Part shown: positions 1-13,000 of the stretch, piece by piece
Position numbering within the stretch: the stretch's first letter is position 1
How the letters are laid out: the number at the start of each line of letters is the position of its first letter
Source of the DNA: Hirudinaria manillensis
Taxonomy: Eukaryota > Annelida > Clitellata > Hirudinida > Hirudinidae
Reading direction: 5' to 3'
DNA length: 64,000 nt
NCBI GenBank assembly: GCA_034509925.1
Contig: CM067532.1
Location: 4,048,142 to 4,112,141 of the forward strand
Notes under the pieces: generated by a model
Databases searched by the model: none
What the model saw: only the letters and a program-made list of their open reading frames with translations
Told to the model about the DNA's origin: nothing
Position numbers and translations under genes: made by a program

Positions 1-40
1 ACAACTCAATTCAATAAACTAAGATGATAAAAGTATATTT

Positions 41-190
41 TTATATGTCATCAACAATCCATTTCAAAGCTGAATCTATATCTAAAGAGATCATTTTAAG
101 TTTTATAGCAATGCAATGCCCTTTCCATGCAAAACATTCATGATCTGGCCATTTGGTAAATAATTGCTCAGAAGATAAATGAAAGAGAAA
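41..190 (-). CDS. Possible 3'-terminal exon of the B3GALNT2-like gene
   Basis: A 49-codon open stretch ends in TAA. It follows a tttgtag acceptor and lies 86 bp downstream of the donor that closes the preceding B3GALNT2 exon. It is open in exactly the phase that donor requires. The encoded peptide is tryptophan-rich (it contains TKWPDHECFAWKG) but does not resemble the glycosyltransferase C-terminus, which should begin with a GEDVSxG motif. It may be a lineage-specific or alternative last exon, or a chance open frame, with the conserved exon lying beyond the left edge. Confidence 0.3.
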   Translation of the reverse strand, partial: FLFHLSSEQLFTKWPDHECFAWKGHCIAIKLKMISLDIDSALKWIVDDI

Positions 191-276
191 CTACAAAACA
201 TGAATATAAAATAAAAATAAAAATAGTATATTAAATTCTGACATGATTTAAATTAAATACATGAGCAAATTCAAAC

Positions 277-3200
277 CTGATAACATCTCAAGTCATTAGA
301 GTTCTTGGAAAGCCACCTGATCAAATCTTCTGAGAGCACATATCCAGATCCACATGCAAACCTTGGATATAGTGATGATGTGTAAACTTTTTCAGCCCAC
401 TTTCCATAATTATCCAATCTCCAATTGTACCGAAACCTGAAAATGCAGCAGCAAGTATACACGATCGGCGCATCATTCTAAATTATATTTTCTTATGAAA
501 TGCAAGACAAGGCTGAGCTCAAGGGAAGTTCTTGAGAAAAACAACAGCCAATGCAAAGAGAAAGACAATACACAAATTTCATAGTTCATTGTTTATCCAT
601 ATTGGGCCATTCATAAATGATGTAACATTGATTGAAACTCTTGGACAAGCATTTTGGCAGAGATCTTCAGAGGATTGGCCCCCTCGACAAGTGTTTCTGC
701 CCTGAATCCTGACATTCTCAGGGGTTGCGCCTCATCTGGTGATTAAGCAGATGTCCCTGCCAGCTTGTTCCTTCCGATAACAAAACATCAAGGACTTCTG
801 GCAAACAACTAGTACTCACACCAACATTTCAAGAAAAACTCCACAAGGGCCCCGCCACCCCAAAAAACTGTCAAAGTTGCTATTGAAGCGCTTCTTAAAT
901 CACTTTGGTGTTAATGCAGTCCAGGGTGTCTCTTTCTTGGCCTTAATCTGGTATCCCTGTTTGGTGGGGTGGACAGGGATGACTTACATTGCAGTGCCTG
1001 AGGCTTACCTGCGGTTCTTTGTGGTCCAAATCCAGTGAGAAGCCGATTCTGCGGACTCGGCCATTCTCTGGACGAACTGCTTTGTTTGCCTGTTTGTAAG
1101 GCCTATTTCCCTGAGAAAGGTGTGGGCAGACCAGCCCTCTCACTCTGACTTCTATGGGCATCACAAGGGCGCTGTAACCTTCCCCCTCTAAATCCATTGC
1201 AGCTCATCAAACTGATCGCTCTTTGGAGCATCGCTGAGATCCATTCTGTCCATTAGCTCAACCATGATAAAGGAATCTGTTGCTGCTGACATAAACATCT
1301 AGTCAGGCCGCTTGCCACTCTCTCGTAGCACCTAGTAGTAGCGCCTCTCTCCCTGCAGGTCTGCTGCGAATGTCCGTTCTTTGGCTATGGACAACAAGTC
1401 CCTCATTTGGGCCATGCTCTTCCTGTGGTGCTGTATTGAGCCCTCTCTTAAGAAGTACATCCTTCTTGTTGCCACACTTTCTCAGGCATTTGCCTGGGAA
1501 CATGTCGTTTTTGCCGCCTCGACCTGCAGGACTTGATTATGTCCCCATGTATAGATACTGTGAGCAAGGGTGAAGGTGCATGATGAAAGCACGTGTCAGA
1601 GTGACTGTACACCTCCGGAGAGCTCACAGCTAGCGTCTTGAATTATCCCCCACTTCTGCAAGTTGGAAGGGAGCATGTCGTAAACTGATCTTATGAGGAA
1701 TGCCAAGTGGAGGGGAGACTTTCTCCAAATGTCTTTCCATGTGATGGATCTTTGGATGATGTCTTCCCAGGTTGTCCACTGGCCTTGCTGGCTTTGCTGC
1801 ACTGCCAGCGCAATCCTTTTGGTCTCCATATCTCTCCTTCTCTCTTGGATTATCATGGCAGCTTTTGTATGCACATTCTCTGACCATCTTGAGAAGTTGT
1901 TCCATCCGACTCCATGGCTGTCTACCTGAACAGGTCCTCTTTTCTCCTCGAAGGTTAGGAGTGCCTCAGACTCCTCAATTTCTTCCTAGACTCTGAATTT
2001 GCTTCCTGGGAGGACCCTGCTGTCAATGGAGTTGTTGAGTGACCATTTGGTTCTGATTTTGATGATTTTGTATTCTTCAACACCGTTGTTGATCTGTGGG
2101 CAGCCTCAACCGTGTGCTCTTGCTGTACAGGGCGACTGACAATAATGAAGGCAGCAACCCGAACCATTTCCTTGTACACCGATTTATTTTCCTTTCCATC
2201 TCTTCTACTGACTGCAGGCCTATTTCGTAGATGGTTAGTGGCCACATCAGTCTTGGTTGCAGAACGAACTGCAGGAGCCAGACTTTGAATCTGCCCTCTA
2301 GCGACGATTCAGCAATCGCTTTCAGACCGTCGGTCATCCTACCGACAGTGGCTGCCTCCTGGTTTTTGTCACAGAGGAACTCATCAAAAACTCTTCCCAG
2401 GCTCTTTACTGGTTCTTCTGAGACCGTTGGAATGCGTTGTCCTCTGGCAGTGAAGCATACGTTGCTGTGAACTCTCCCTCTCGTAAGAGAAAGACTCCAG
2501 GATTTTTTGGACTTCAGAGCCATTGGAGTAGATCATTGAGCTTGTCAAGAGCTCTTTGGAGAATCTGCTGCCTGTTTAGAACGATGGTGGTGTCATCCAT
2601 GAAAACTTTTACTGAAGGCTTAAACATCCCTCTACCCAAGCACATCATGGGGATCTCAGTCCCTATTGCCTTTGGTACCACTTGGATGGCAAGCACATTC
2701 TATGAGTAAATATATATTCTTTTGTTATAATTGATATATTTACACATAACTAATCAAACAATAATCACTTCCCCAACAAATAATTAATTATACAGATACT
2801 TGATATCCCTCTTAAAGATATATAATAAGATTTCATACTAATTTTTAAACTATGCAACCAAATTTTACAACATAAAATTAATTTAATTTATCAACTAATC
2901 TAAGAAAGTTATGAAGAAAACTGTTGTCTACTAAAAGATATGATGACCATTGTATATCGACAATTTGTGTATGTGAAACATATTTTTCAAGATAATGTTA
3001 AATGTTCATATGAGGGAATCTTATATGTTTTGGTCATAAACAATGGATAAGGTGTTCTTTAGATGGTTACTTGTGGCATGCAGCCACATGATGTGTAAAT
3101 GTCCACCAGACTTAAAACTGATAAAGAGATATAAAAGATTACAAATGTAAGGGTTATGGTGTCATCTGCGAGACCTTTCTGAACATCAGTCTTCCCAAAA

Positions 3201-6200
3201 TCAAAATCATTAAATACTACCACCAGATGTTATTTGAACAGTGATGCTGCAGGAACATTAAGATGTTTTTGAAAAGGTCAAGCAGTAGACTAAGCATCCT
3301 TCACACTAGACTTTACTAAGTAATATTTGTGAAGCAAGAATGCTGATCATAACTCCTTATTGAGTCGGCTTGGAGCCAAGTTAACTGGATAGGCCCCAGC
3401 ATTACAGAATCTTAATTTGAATGTAATTAGGAAAGTAAGAATCTGGTGGATAACTTTTTTTTTATCACATCTCCTGTCTCTGCCATCTAATTGACCACCA
3501 ACTAGAATGTGAATTTACATTGATATTTAATTTACTTTAGGTTATAAAAATTAAAATTTAGGGAAGTTATGCAATGTGGGTCTCTTAAAGATATGCCAAC
3601 CACTGTATTTACTATTTTTTCCAACCTTCCAAGCCAAGTATTGTTGAAAGAAGAAAGGCTATCCAATTTGTCTAGGACTTTTTCCACATCAAGATAACAA
3701 TCATCATCTGTCTTCAATACAAATTTGAATTTGAGATTCTTAGAAGCCCTGAAATTTTGGAATAATATTAACAACTTTTCTAAAAGGTTGCTAATTTACT
3801 TTCAAACCATGATGAGAATTGAAGAAGTTTATTGGGAAGGCTTCGATAGACATCAACAACATCAACGAAAAGAAGATCGCCATATCCTGATGATTCCTTT
3901 TTGAGAGCTTCAGATTCCTTCATGATTTTGAGTTCCAATTCCTCTTGTCTGACAGATTTATTTTCAATTTTTGTCCTAAGTTCATCCGTTTCTAAACAAT
4001 TTAATTCAAAGTGTGAGTCTCCTCAAAATAAACCAACATAATGCTATAATAAAGATAAACACAAAAAGTTTGAATTTAAAGTGGTTTAAATATGCTGGTG
4101 CAAACCATGAATGATGAAGATAAAGTTGAAGAGATGAACAGGTCTGCTCCTCCAAGAATCTTCTTCCACATAATGATTCAAGGGAATTTTGTCTTCCTGT
4201 GATTAAATCATATAATAGCTTAAATAGTTCACAATTTATAAAGTTTACCTCTAGAAATTCAATAACATCCCAGGAATTTAATGATGTCTTCCAAGGAAAA
4301 TTCCAGCTGGCAAAATTACACCTCGAACTTCCAGATTCCAAATTGTCCAAAATAATTTCTCCCCTAAAACCCTGAAACAATTACTGTTAGCCATGTATAA
4401 AGAATTACAATTATAATTATTTATAATTATTTATAAAGAGTTATATAGTACTTTCTCTGTATGCTAGTCTTTAAAATTAAGATACTGCATTAATAAAGCC
4501 ACCATCTATACAGATTTTTAAGGCTTGAGACTTTTATTTCATACTGTTTTCACATTGAAGACAAGACTTTCAAATAAAAATTTACAATTTCACAGTGCAG
4601 TGTGAAAAACATAATAATAGTAATACGTATAAACATGTGATGTACTCAAACTTGATAAATATACTTGAACCCCATCAAAATCATGAAGGGATTGCTTGCC
4701 AGAAAAATATTCTGTGTTTTAATATATCCTACAAAAAATTGGTTCACACAACCCCACCACTTAGAAAGGCACAATTTTTGCTTAGTGAATTCCCATCTAT
4801 TTTCTCTCCCTAGGGAAAATGATTTTAAACACATTTTTGATGCCAGTAGCTAAACAATAGTCTGTTTATTTATCACTAGTGGTGCCCAGCCACGCATTGC
4901 TGTGGCTCAATCTGCTTAATTTTATAAGAAAGAAGTTTTCTAATATGTTTATTTTTTACAATTTCACAAATTTGCTTGAGGGTTACGATAGTTTAACCTT
5001 TTTAAGGTCTCGCTAAAGTTTATTTACATAGATTAGGTCATGACGTCGTCGTGGAAAGATGGCAGGATTTTCGAAAAAAGTGCATTTTTACATGATGTAG
5101 TTGTATATATATATGAAACCTATATACAAACACTCCCCTAATCGAGCACTATGTTGTGTCAAAATTTCAAACAATTGGTTAAGTACTTTCAGAGAACATT
5201 TGCATGTTACAAACACACATTGCATTTTTATTTATATAGATATCATATCTTATCTTTAAAATCTGATAGGCAAATGTAATGTAAAATCAAAAGCTTATTA
5301 TGTGCAATGCATGGTATATCTTACAATTAGCAATTAACAATTACAAAAATACAACCTTGGGTAAGATGTAGGGCGGGTGGATTTTCTTGTAACGGAACTT
5401 CTCGACCTGATCTTCAGGGGACAATTTCCATGGCTTCACTAAATCAGGCCTTGCATCAAAAGTTGCATGTACAATTTCTTTCTAGATAATCAATTAGAAC
5501 AATAATTATAATTCCAAATTTTCTTGTAATTAAATGTTATATCATATCACATTTTATTATAGTTTTAACAAAAATCAATCACTTGCTGAGGTAGTGGCCT
5601 CTTGAAGCCTCACAGATGTTTGTGATGATCGACAACTATCATGTACACCCAGTTTCATCAACACAACTGGGTGATGAACCTAATCAATCAAATTATTTAA
5701 AACATCAATATCTTAAAAGTGATTAATATTCAGAAATGGACATCTTGACAATAAAATAAATAGGACTCAACTATAAACTTGAGTGACTGCATGGAATAAA
5801 CAGAATCCTGCTTTTCATCTTCATTCACTAATTTGATGTCTATAGCTCTTCTCGTTTGGTTATTTACTAAAAAGAATCAACTTTCACAATGATTTCTATG
5901 AAATGTGACTCCAGTGAACCACAAATTTTACATCAACCTCAAATTATCAATTGTAATTTTAAAACACCATCTTAAAATAAATTTTTAGTAAGCACCATGG
6001 ATCATTAAATGGCAGTTAAGTTCATCAAGGCTTCCTATGTGTAGCATTGTACCCTTTATAAACTTTAAGTTGTCAGAATTTCCATAGTTGGAGAGCACTA
6101 ATATCTCTATAAATCAGATATGGCTAAGCCATTCTCTTCCATGACATGAAAATAAACTTAATTACAGACACAAAATGTAATTAGATGCAAGGATGCCATC

Positions 6201-7742
6201 CATCAGTGCACTTAGAGGCCAAATAATAATAAGCATAATGAAACAGACTTTGTAAAGTAATAAGTTTTCCTTGCAATACCATGTAATTAAATGTAAATTG
6301 TAAATGCGATAAAAGCAAAAAAAGTGCAAACCTCAGATAATGATTCAAAATTATAATTTTCCTATCAATAAATTATTAATTTTAAAATATCAAATCATGT
6401 ATTTTATATCCGGGGTTGTTAATACTTTTAAAAAACTATTGGTGATACTGACAAAACTTCTAAATTGTAGTTCAATACCTATCATTTTTTTAAATTTTTA
6501 AAATATCAAAAACATCAGATGCTTTTGAACTGAAAATTTCCAGTATATTTACTTAATATATCAAGTGATAATTATATCCATGGGTATCATCAATAGATCT
6601 TTCAAGCACCAACTTAACTCCTAGAGAAGTGTAGACAAAACCAAGATGCTTCCAAGTATTCTGAACTATCGCTACTACTATTAAATTGGCTATAATGAAG
6701 CATGTCAACTCCATCAAATAATCCAAAACAATAATTCTACCATCAGAAAGATTTGGCCATTTCCACTCTTCACAAGAAAAAGCATCTTTGAGGTCTTCCT
6801 CATTTACAGGACAGGCCTGGTCACCAATAACAAATTTCATTGTAGCTCTGCAAATATTTCATTTGTGATATTAATGATTCTAAACACTCAATTAAAAACA
6901 AATTTACATATAATATTTCAGCTATCAAGTTTGCCAAATTCATCATAAAAAGATTACAAAAATTTCTCTCATTCAAAATTCCCCTAAGGTTTTTGCTCAG
7001 ATACCAAAGTTGGCAAACATTGTCTCCAAACTTTCAAAAATCACCTCAAAAATGATCGCAAGCTTTGCTTTTAATATGTCTAATATCAATAAAATTAAAG
7101 GAAATTGATTATCTAGGATTTAGTTTACAAAAGGTCACACCTCAAACTTAAGGATTTGTTCATCTGAATGTGATGCCACCATGTTTTCCTTATAATCTCC
7201 CTTTCTTTGAAGTGACTCCTTGCAGATGGAACATAGACGACCACATCCCATTCATGGGAATCTGAAAAAAGAAAGACTTGGTCTAAACACAATTAAAGAA
7301 ACGCACTGGCTATGGTTTACATATATGGAACCAGTAAGATTGAGTTTGAGTTCCATCTTTATCTTGGCTATCATTTTAGAATTTAATGAAGAAAATGTTT
7401 GCGCCCTTTTAGAGGTGAGATTTAGGGGCCCATAGGGTCCCTTGGAAGGGGTTGGGTAGAGTGTCCTCGGGTTAAGTTTTATTAGGATTTTGTTTGATAT
7501 CGTCAGACATTTTGATCTATATCACAAAAATATAAACACATGTAAGACACAAGCTAAAACTACGTAAAAACAATTTTAGACGGAACCGTAGCCAGCGCAT
7601 TGAAGAAAAACGGCATTGAATTCATAGATATACCAATGAAAATTTGGTGACGAATGAGTTTCAAAATGTCGCTCTTGTATTGCGTAAGAGTTATTCCAAT
7701 AAGAATGGGTATAAAGGTATATAAAATCCACCACGAGCACAT
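277..7742 (-). CDS. B3GALNT2: Beta-1,3-N-acetylgalactosaminyltransferase 2-like (GT31), 3' end uncertain
   Basis: Glycosyltransferase of family GT31. B3GALNT2 is known to add beta-1,3-linked GalNAc in the ER during O-mannosyl glycan synthesis on alpha-dystroglycan. Exons traced on the minus strand: 7742-7634 (short cytoplasmic tail plus one N-terminal membrane anchor), 7261-7141 (HEWDVVVYVPSARS, then REIIRKTWW), 6847-6741 and 6689-about 6556 (VIGDQACPV, YTSLGV), 5481-5356, 4371-4249, 4196-4106, 3991-3808 (GDLLFVDVVDVYRSLPNK), 3748-3626 (KTDDDCYLDVEKV, the metal-binding DDD) and 436-277 (FACGSGYVLSEDLIRWL). Phases match at every join listed except between about 6556 and 5481, where a small exon or a different donor is missing. 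The intron 6690-6740 is only 51 bp. The 3.2-kb intron 437-3625 holds a dead LINE. The conserved EDV segment expected after the last exon is not seen. Confidence 0.86.
650..2705 (-). mobile_element. Decayed non-LTR retrotransposon (reverse transcriptase remnant)
   Basis: On the minus strand, broken reading frames run in order through a reverse-transcriptase-type protein. Around 2696-2514 is a palm motif FMDDTTIVL, in the place of the usual YADD. Around 2523-2077 are thumb-like segments (RWxxGL-type text and RKWFGLLPSLLSVALY). Around 1874-1600 is a segment ending YDMLPSNLQKWGI. Around 1560-1500 is YTWGHNQVL, and around 1190-1000 is VMPIEVRVRGL. The same order of motifs is known from retrotransposon proteins common in marine invertebrates. 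Stops and frameshifts occur throughout, so it is dead. It sits in an intron of the B3GALNT2-like gene, in the same orientation, and is richer in G+C than its surroundings. The ends are approximate. Confidence 0.75.
4875..5241 (+). repeat. Dispersed repeat, copy A (unclassified non-autonomous element)
   Basis: The segment 5049-5238 matches 40321-40510 over 190 bp at high identity and equal length. The match starts at a shared GATGGCAGGATTTTCG block and ends at TTTATTTATATA. The upstream part 4875-4920 (CCACGCATTGCTGTGG) is present only here, so this copy may be the more complete one. The end resembles the 3' tails of widespread invertebrate retroelements that finish in a TATATAGAT-like run; that classification is a guess. 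It lies in an intron of the B3GALNT2-like gene. Confidence 0.8.
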
Positions 7743-7899
7743 TTATAAAACCTGACGGTCAATACACAAATCTCAGCATGTCACGTTAGATACGAATGAG
7801 GACCTCCACTTTTAAAACCCGCTACTATAAATTTGACGTTTGACACTTACTTTATTAATTTTATTAATGCTTAATTGAATTATTGATCAAAATTTAATT

Positions 7900-8035
7900 T
7901 TGACACATAAACTACTGAAATTCGATTACTTTCAACCAGAGATCGACAAGTATTTTGAGGCCGTTTCAGATAGAGAGGACGTACTGAGCCAGACCCTTGA
8001 TCAACTAGATGAGTGTACTAGATCTGTGTTACGTC
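7900..8035 (+). CDS. Candidate exon of an unrecognised gene divergent from B3GALNT2
   Basis: An open stretch has coding-like composition (PEIDKYFEAVSDREDVLSQ, then TLDQLDECTRSVL) and is preceded by a strong acceptor-like tract ending ttcaaccag at 7939. There is no in-frame ATG and an in-frame stop lies upstream, so a first exon would be needed elsewhere. It starts about 160 bp from the B3GALNT2 start and points the other way. The spacing of acidic and hydrophobic residues faintly recalls the first helix of translin/TRAX proteins, but no other part of such a protein was found. It could also be a decayed fragment. Confidence 0.25.
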
Positions 8036-8215
8036 ATGCCCTTCTACTGACCCCAAGAATAATGGGTACCTGGATAAGTGGCGGAAAAAGACAACTCAGA
8101 GGCACCGGTTTGCCATGGATTTCCAGAGTTCGAAAGTATGGTAGGGCTATGGTAGGGTCTGGGTAGGGTGTTGATGGGGTTAGCTTAAGGTATGAGAAAT
8201 TTTGTTGCCTTTCAG

Positions 8216-8506
8216 TTGTCTTTTGCCTGTCACTTTGCCAAAATTCTAATAATGTGCCCAATTGCATCCAGATTTCCTGTAAGTACTTTACTGTCCTACC
8301 CAACTCCTCATAGGTGGCTGACAAAATCTCCATTTTCAGAGGGATTTCAAATATTTTGTATGTCTAGTCAAATCAGTAAACTAACAAATAACTCGCACCA
8401 CATAAATCTTTCCAGATCTTTCTATTGCGATCTAAAGAATTCTAAACATTTAATAGAATATACAAATAATGAGTTGGAATGGTCCTATGTACACTTTCGA
8501 GATTGA
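8216..8506 (+). CDS. Exon-like segments of the same unrecognised plus-strand gene
   Basis: Two segments look like exons. One is 8216-8278 (63 bp), bounded by gttgcctttcag and gtaagt and open in the frame LSFACHFAKILIMCPIASRFP split as 21 codons. The other runs from about 8417 to 8506, after an acceptor-like atctttccag, and ends in TGA (frame KNSKHLIEYTNNELEWSYV). I could not join them in phase to each other or to 7900-8035 without guessing a microexon. No family was recognised. Confidence 0.2.
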   Translation: MSFACHFAKILIMCPIASRFPVSTLLSYPTPHRWLTKSPFSEGFQIFCMSSQISKLTNNSHHINLSRSFYCDLKNSKHLIEYTNNELEWSYVHFRD

Positions 8507-9358
8507 AGAAGGCAATCAATTTGAGGAACAATCATGAACTTGATAAGGGTCCAACAAGAATATTTCCCTGTAATGTACTTTTCGTGTATGTTGTATGTCA
8601 ATAGATGTGCTGCATTAAATACCAACTCGAAAGTAGTAGGTGTACTTACTGTTTTGAAGCATTATGCATGATCTTGATCATTGATGTTTTAGACCATTCT
8701 AGGATCTTCATGTTAATAATAATATTATTAATTTTTAAGGTTTTTGAAGCGGTTAAAAAGTAAAAGAAGACTAAAAGGTAAATGACAATGATTTTCATTT
8801 GTTCCCACTATAGAACTACCTTATTTTCTCAATGAATACGAATAAATTCAAAAAAAAAAAACTATAGATATTGCAGATAAAGCAATCGTACCATTATTAT
8901 TATAACCCGTTATAGTTCAAACCCTAATAAGATTAATAGTAATTCATTCGTTCGTAGGCAAAGCATCAGAGGGTCTTTCCTACTATTCCTAGATAGACTC
9001 CGGCTATTCTGAATAAATGAAAACCTTGAATTGTCTTTAGAAAAGCTCTACTGATGTTTGAAGTGGAACATTTATGATGACACACGAAACATTAAAGAAG
9101 CTTCGCTTGACGAGGGATAATTTGGTTGAAGATGAACACCAAATTATGAGTGACAATGATTAGAAGTATGACTGAGATGAGCGAGGCTGTTGAGATAAGA
9201 GTGAATCGAGGAAGCATTTGAGTCGTAGAGATGCGAGCTGCAGTAGTCCAGACGGAGAGACTTGATAACGTTCAGGAGCAGAGGTAGAATCAACTGAGAG
9301 GAATTGACGGCTGCATTGCCCAGATAACAAGATTTTGTTATAGATATTTAAAGGTGCG

Positions 9359-9613
9359 GTGTACTTTGAGGAATTCCAAGGTCGCAAAGGATGGCGTAGC
9401 TCTTTATCCCACTACGATTCCTCCCTCAAGCATTTTGAGTATCCAATTGATTGGGCCCATTTGCCGTCAGACTTTGTAGTCAAATTCGTTATGTTGTACA
9501 TATTCAAGAGGAATTTTAGTGGTTGTTCTTTAGCAATAGCCCAACAAATCCGTCCAGCAAAAGTTTCCTCTTTTGATAAGGATAATTACAGACATTTAAT
9601 TCATGTAATATGA
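9359..9613 (+). CDS. Unrecognised open frame, possibly the last exon or a decayed gene
   Basis: An 84-codon open stretch ends in TGA and is less AT-rich than its flanks. It contains YFEEFQGRKGWRSSLSHY and HLPSDFVVKFVML. The preceding 250 bp (9110-9350) also reads like coding sequence, but stops interrupt it in every frame, which suggests a pseudogene or a chance frame. It lies 440 bp upstream of the MED13 start on the same strand. No domain was recognised. Confidence 0.2.
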   Translation: MYFEEFQGRKGWRSSLSHYDSSLKHFEYPIDWAHLPSDFVVKFVMLYIFKRNFSGCSLAIAQQIRPAKVSSFDKDNYRHLIHVI

Positions 9614-10055
9614 AAGTATGTTAATGTTTGTAATATTAATTGGAGAGTATTACATAACATAATAGTAAAACATCACTCTATTGTTGCGAATATTATTATT
9701 TCTTTCGCTATATTTTCTGATTCTTGCTAAAATTTATTTACATTTGAGATCATTAATTTTTCTTAAATAGTTGATGTCGTTTGTATTGTTTGCACAATAG
9801 AAAATATTTATTTGTTAAACGCTTTTAATTCGTGTTTACCACTTGCTGGTACATGTATAGTCTTTGATGTTTGATACGACTTTCGCCATTTTAATAATGT
9901 TTTTTATTTTATTTTTAAACCGGACATTTCATTAATTTATTCTGACTTACAAATTGTTTTACTAGATTTAAGCTAATTAGTAAAGTATTAAGTTGATTTC
10001 TTTGATGTGAAGTTTTGTTTTGTTTGGATCGAACAAGATGGAAATTTATTGAAAC

Positions 10056-13000
10056 ATGGCCGAAAACGGGTGCAGTCTTGAAGATTGCCACACTAATTTA
10101 TTTGCTTTGGTAAGTGGGTTCTGACTTTTTCTTAGTACCGATTTTCGGCTTAAGCCACCGAAGCTACTAAAAATGAGACGAAATTACAAAGATGGCACCG
10201 ATTGATTACCAACAAACATTTAAGTTTGATTCAATCCCGCCAAACCGCTGATGCAAGGCTATGTGAAACGGATCCATTTACTAAAAATCATCTTTCTGTA
10301 TTCAATGAAAGCACATAGGTTTTTTACTAGATTACAGGTCATCCCAAGATACAAATCACTAAAATTACAATTGAATGTCAATGGGTTATTTGCAATAATC
10401 CAAATATTTTTAATTTGAACGTGTCTGATTTGAAACAATCTTGATATATTATCGTGATAATTTATAAACATGATTTTGTAGTAACACTTTGAAACAAATT
10501 GTCATTGTTTGTAAGTGAAAGGAATTGGAAAGGGTTGCTACCTCAATATGGAATTAAAATTTCATTTGAATTCTCAGCAAATATTTATAAACATTGCTTC
10601 ACTTTGTCATATAAATCATTATTGTTTACAAGACATCTTTATGAATTGAATCGACATTTTTTTAATTATAAGTAATTTCAATAAATTAAACTTAGGATCT
10701 AAGATTTTACCATTGGTGACTTCAGTTTTTGCAACTATGTGATTTTTATAATTTAAAATGTAAGGACTTTTTGATACATGATTGTAATTATAAATTTCTT
10801 AGATTCATAGTAATTCATGGTATTATTTCGTTACTTCACTCATGTATTTTCATTTGAGATCAATTTGGGATTGAATATTTAGTGATCCTGAAGAAAATAA
10901 TTTTCTGTTTTGCGAATTCAGGCTGACCTGTCGGGAATTAAGTGGAGACGTTTGGGCACTCAATCTGAAGCCACATTTTCTGTTGATCTCCTTGAAGACC
11001 CAGTGCTGAGCTCCTACTCAAAATGTGTTCAAGCAGATTTACTCTGTGTATGGAGGAGGCAGCCCAGAGTTGCTGGAAGTGGTGTTAACAATGGAAATAA
11101 AAGTCTGGCAGATCACGGTCCAGCTAGTCCTAAGGAGCTTTGGTTGTTTTGGTATGGAGAAGAGCCATCTTCACTCCCTTCATTCATATCACACGATCTC
11201 TATGGTTAGTAACTGGAATAGTTATTATTAGTTTTCATTAGAAATGCTTGGATCATGATTAAAATGTTTTTATTTTATCTATTTAAATGGTTCATGATTT
11301 TTAAGAAACTCCATCACATAAAATCATATAAAATGAACAATATTACAGAATCTATAACTGAATAACAAAGGTACTTGTTTATTGAAAACATTTTTGTTGC
11401 TGTAGAAATTGAATCAGGGAGTTGGGATACTGGTCCTTTATCATACGAGTGTAGAACTCTTCTCTTCAAAGCTCTCCATAATCTTATTGAGAGGTTGTTA
11501 TACTAAATCTTTATAAAATGTTATAATAAAATAACATGTATGCATAAGGTGCATTACATGTAACTAAATTATTATAAAACATTATTGCAAAATTTTATTT
11601 TTTATCAAAATTGTCAAAATACAACTCAATTATTAAGAGCCAAAAATTCATTTATAAATGACATCCAAATTTCTATTTTAATGTTATAAATTTAAAGGAG
11701 TCTCTTGTCTCAGAACTTTGTCAGGGTAGGGAAATGGTTTGTACAACCATATAATAACATGGAACAATTACAAAAAGACAGGTTAACACATCATTTTATA
11801 ATGCATGTTTTCATACTCCTGAACTAATATTTATGAACTAAATTCTAAAGGTTCCACTTATCTATGAGTTTCAATTTCTTCCTGCATGGAGACAGCACAG
11901 TCTGTGCGAGTGTTGATGTCAGGCAGCATCCTCCCTTATTTGGTCTCTCCAATCATCACATCAGCTTGGCTTCCCATTTTCAGCAAGGAACCCCAGGTTT
12001 TTTGATCTGTTTAAATCTTTTACTCTAAACAAATTTTTACCTGGGACTGGTTTGCAGATTTTCCATATTCCAGGAATATCCCCTTTAAATGCATCAGCCA
12101 GACTCAATCATGTATAATAGTATAATTTAGACCAGCATCTTATACTACAAGACATTATTTAAATTGCTAATGGTTCATGCTTTAAGATAGAAATATAGAA
12201 AAGTGATTCTCAACTTTTTTTTACAAAATTTGTATGATTATCAACACCACTGGCATGCAAATTAGCAAGGAGGGTTGCAGCTTGGCACACATCATAATGG
12301 AGATAGTTTTAATGTATTGCACTTGAAACCCATCTCGCACTAGGGAAGGAACCATGGAATATCTGAAGCTACTCAGGCAATGATATGAGTTTTATATAAA
12401 GCTGCTTTGAAGAACCTCATCTCGTCCCACGTGGACCCTATGTTGTAGCTAAATATAAATAAATTTAAGCTTATGGGTTTCTAACTTTTTTATTCTCTGC
12501 ATTGCTAGCATATATATTATGTGTTTTTTTTAATGAAATTATTTGGATCATTTAATTTTCAGTCCTTTTGGCTCCTTATGGATTGTCTGGGCAGTTAACG
12601 GGGCGTTCTTCGGGAGATTCGGACCCGAAAGCACAACAGTTGCTTGAGGAATGGAAAAAGTTTTACTACATCAATAAAGTTGAAGAAACACCAGAATCTA
12701 GCAATTCACTTCCTAGTGTTGTCGAGGTCGTTGTGGGTAAGTTGAATCAAAGTGCGATAATGAAAAAAGTAATATTTGTTAATGAGTCGGACCTTATTTT
12801 ACCAGCTGGCGTAAGGCTCCGTTACCCGAGTAGCTACGTTTTGGTTGCAATGGAAGTGGAGATGGAAGTGTTCAAGATGAAACAAACATCCCCTTCTTCT
12901 GTTCCCCAGAATTCCAACAATAACAATAGGAATCCATTGTCACAATTTAGCCATAGGCTCAGGCCTGTCGACGCCAGACTAAATTCATTAATAAAACTTT

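Noticed and set aside
6690..6740. Second transmembrane segment within the B3GALNT2-like protein
   Set aside because: The hydrophobic run arises from reading through a probable 51-bp intron; removing it in phase leaves the expected soluble catalytic region.
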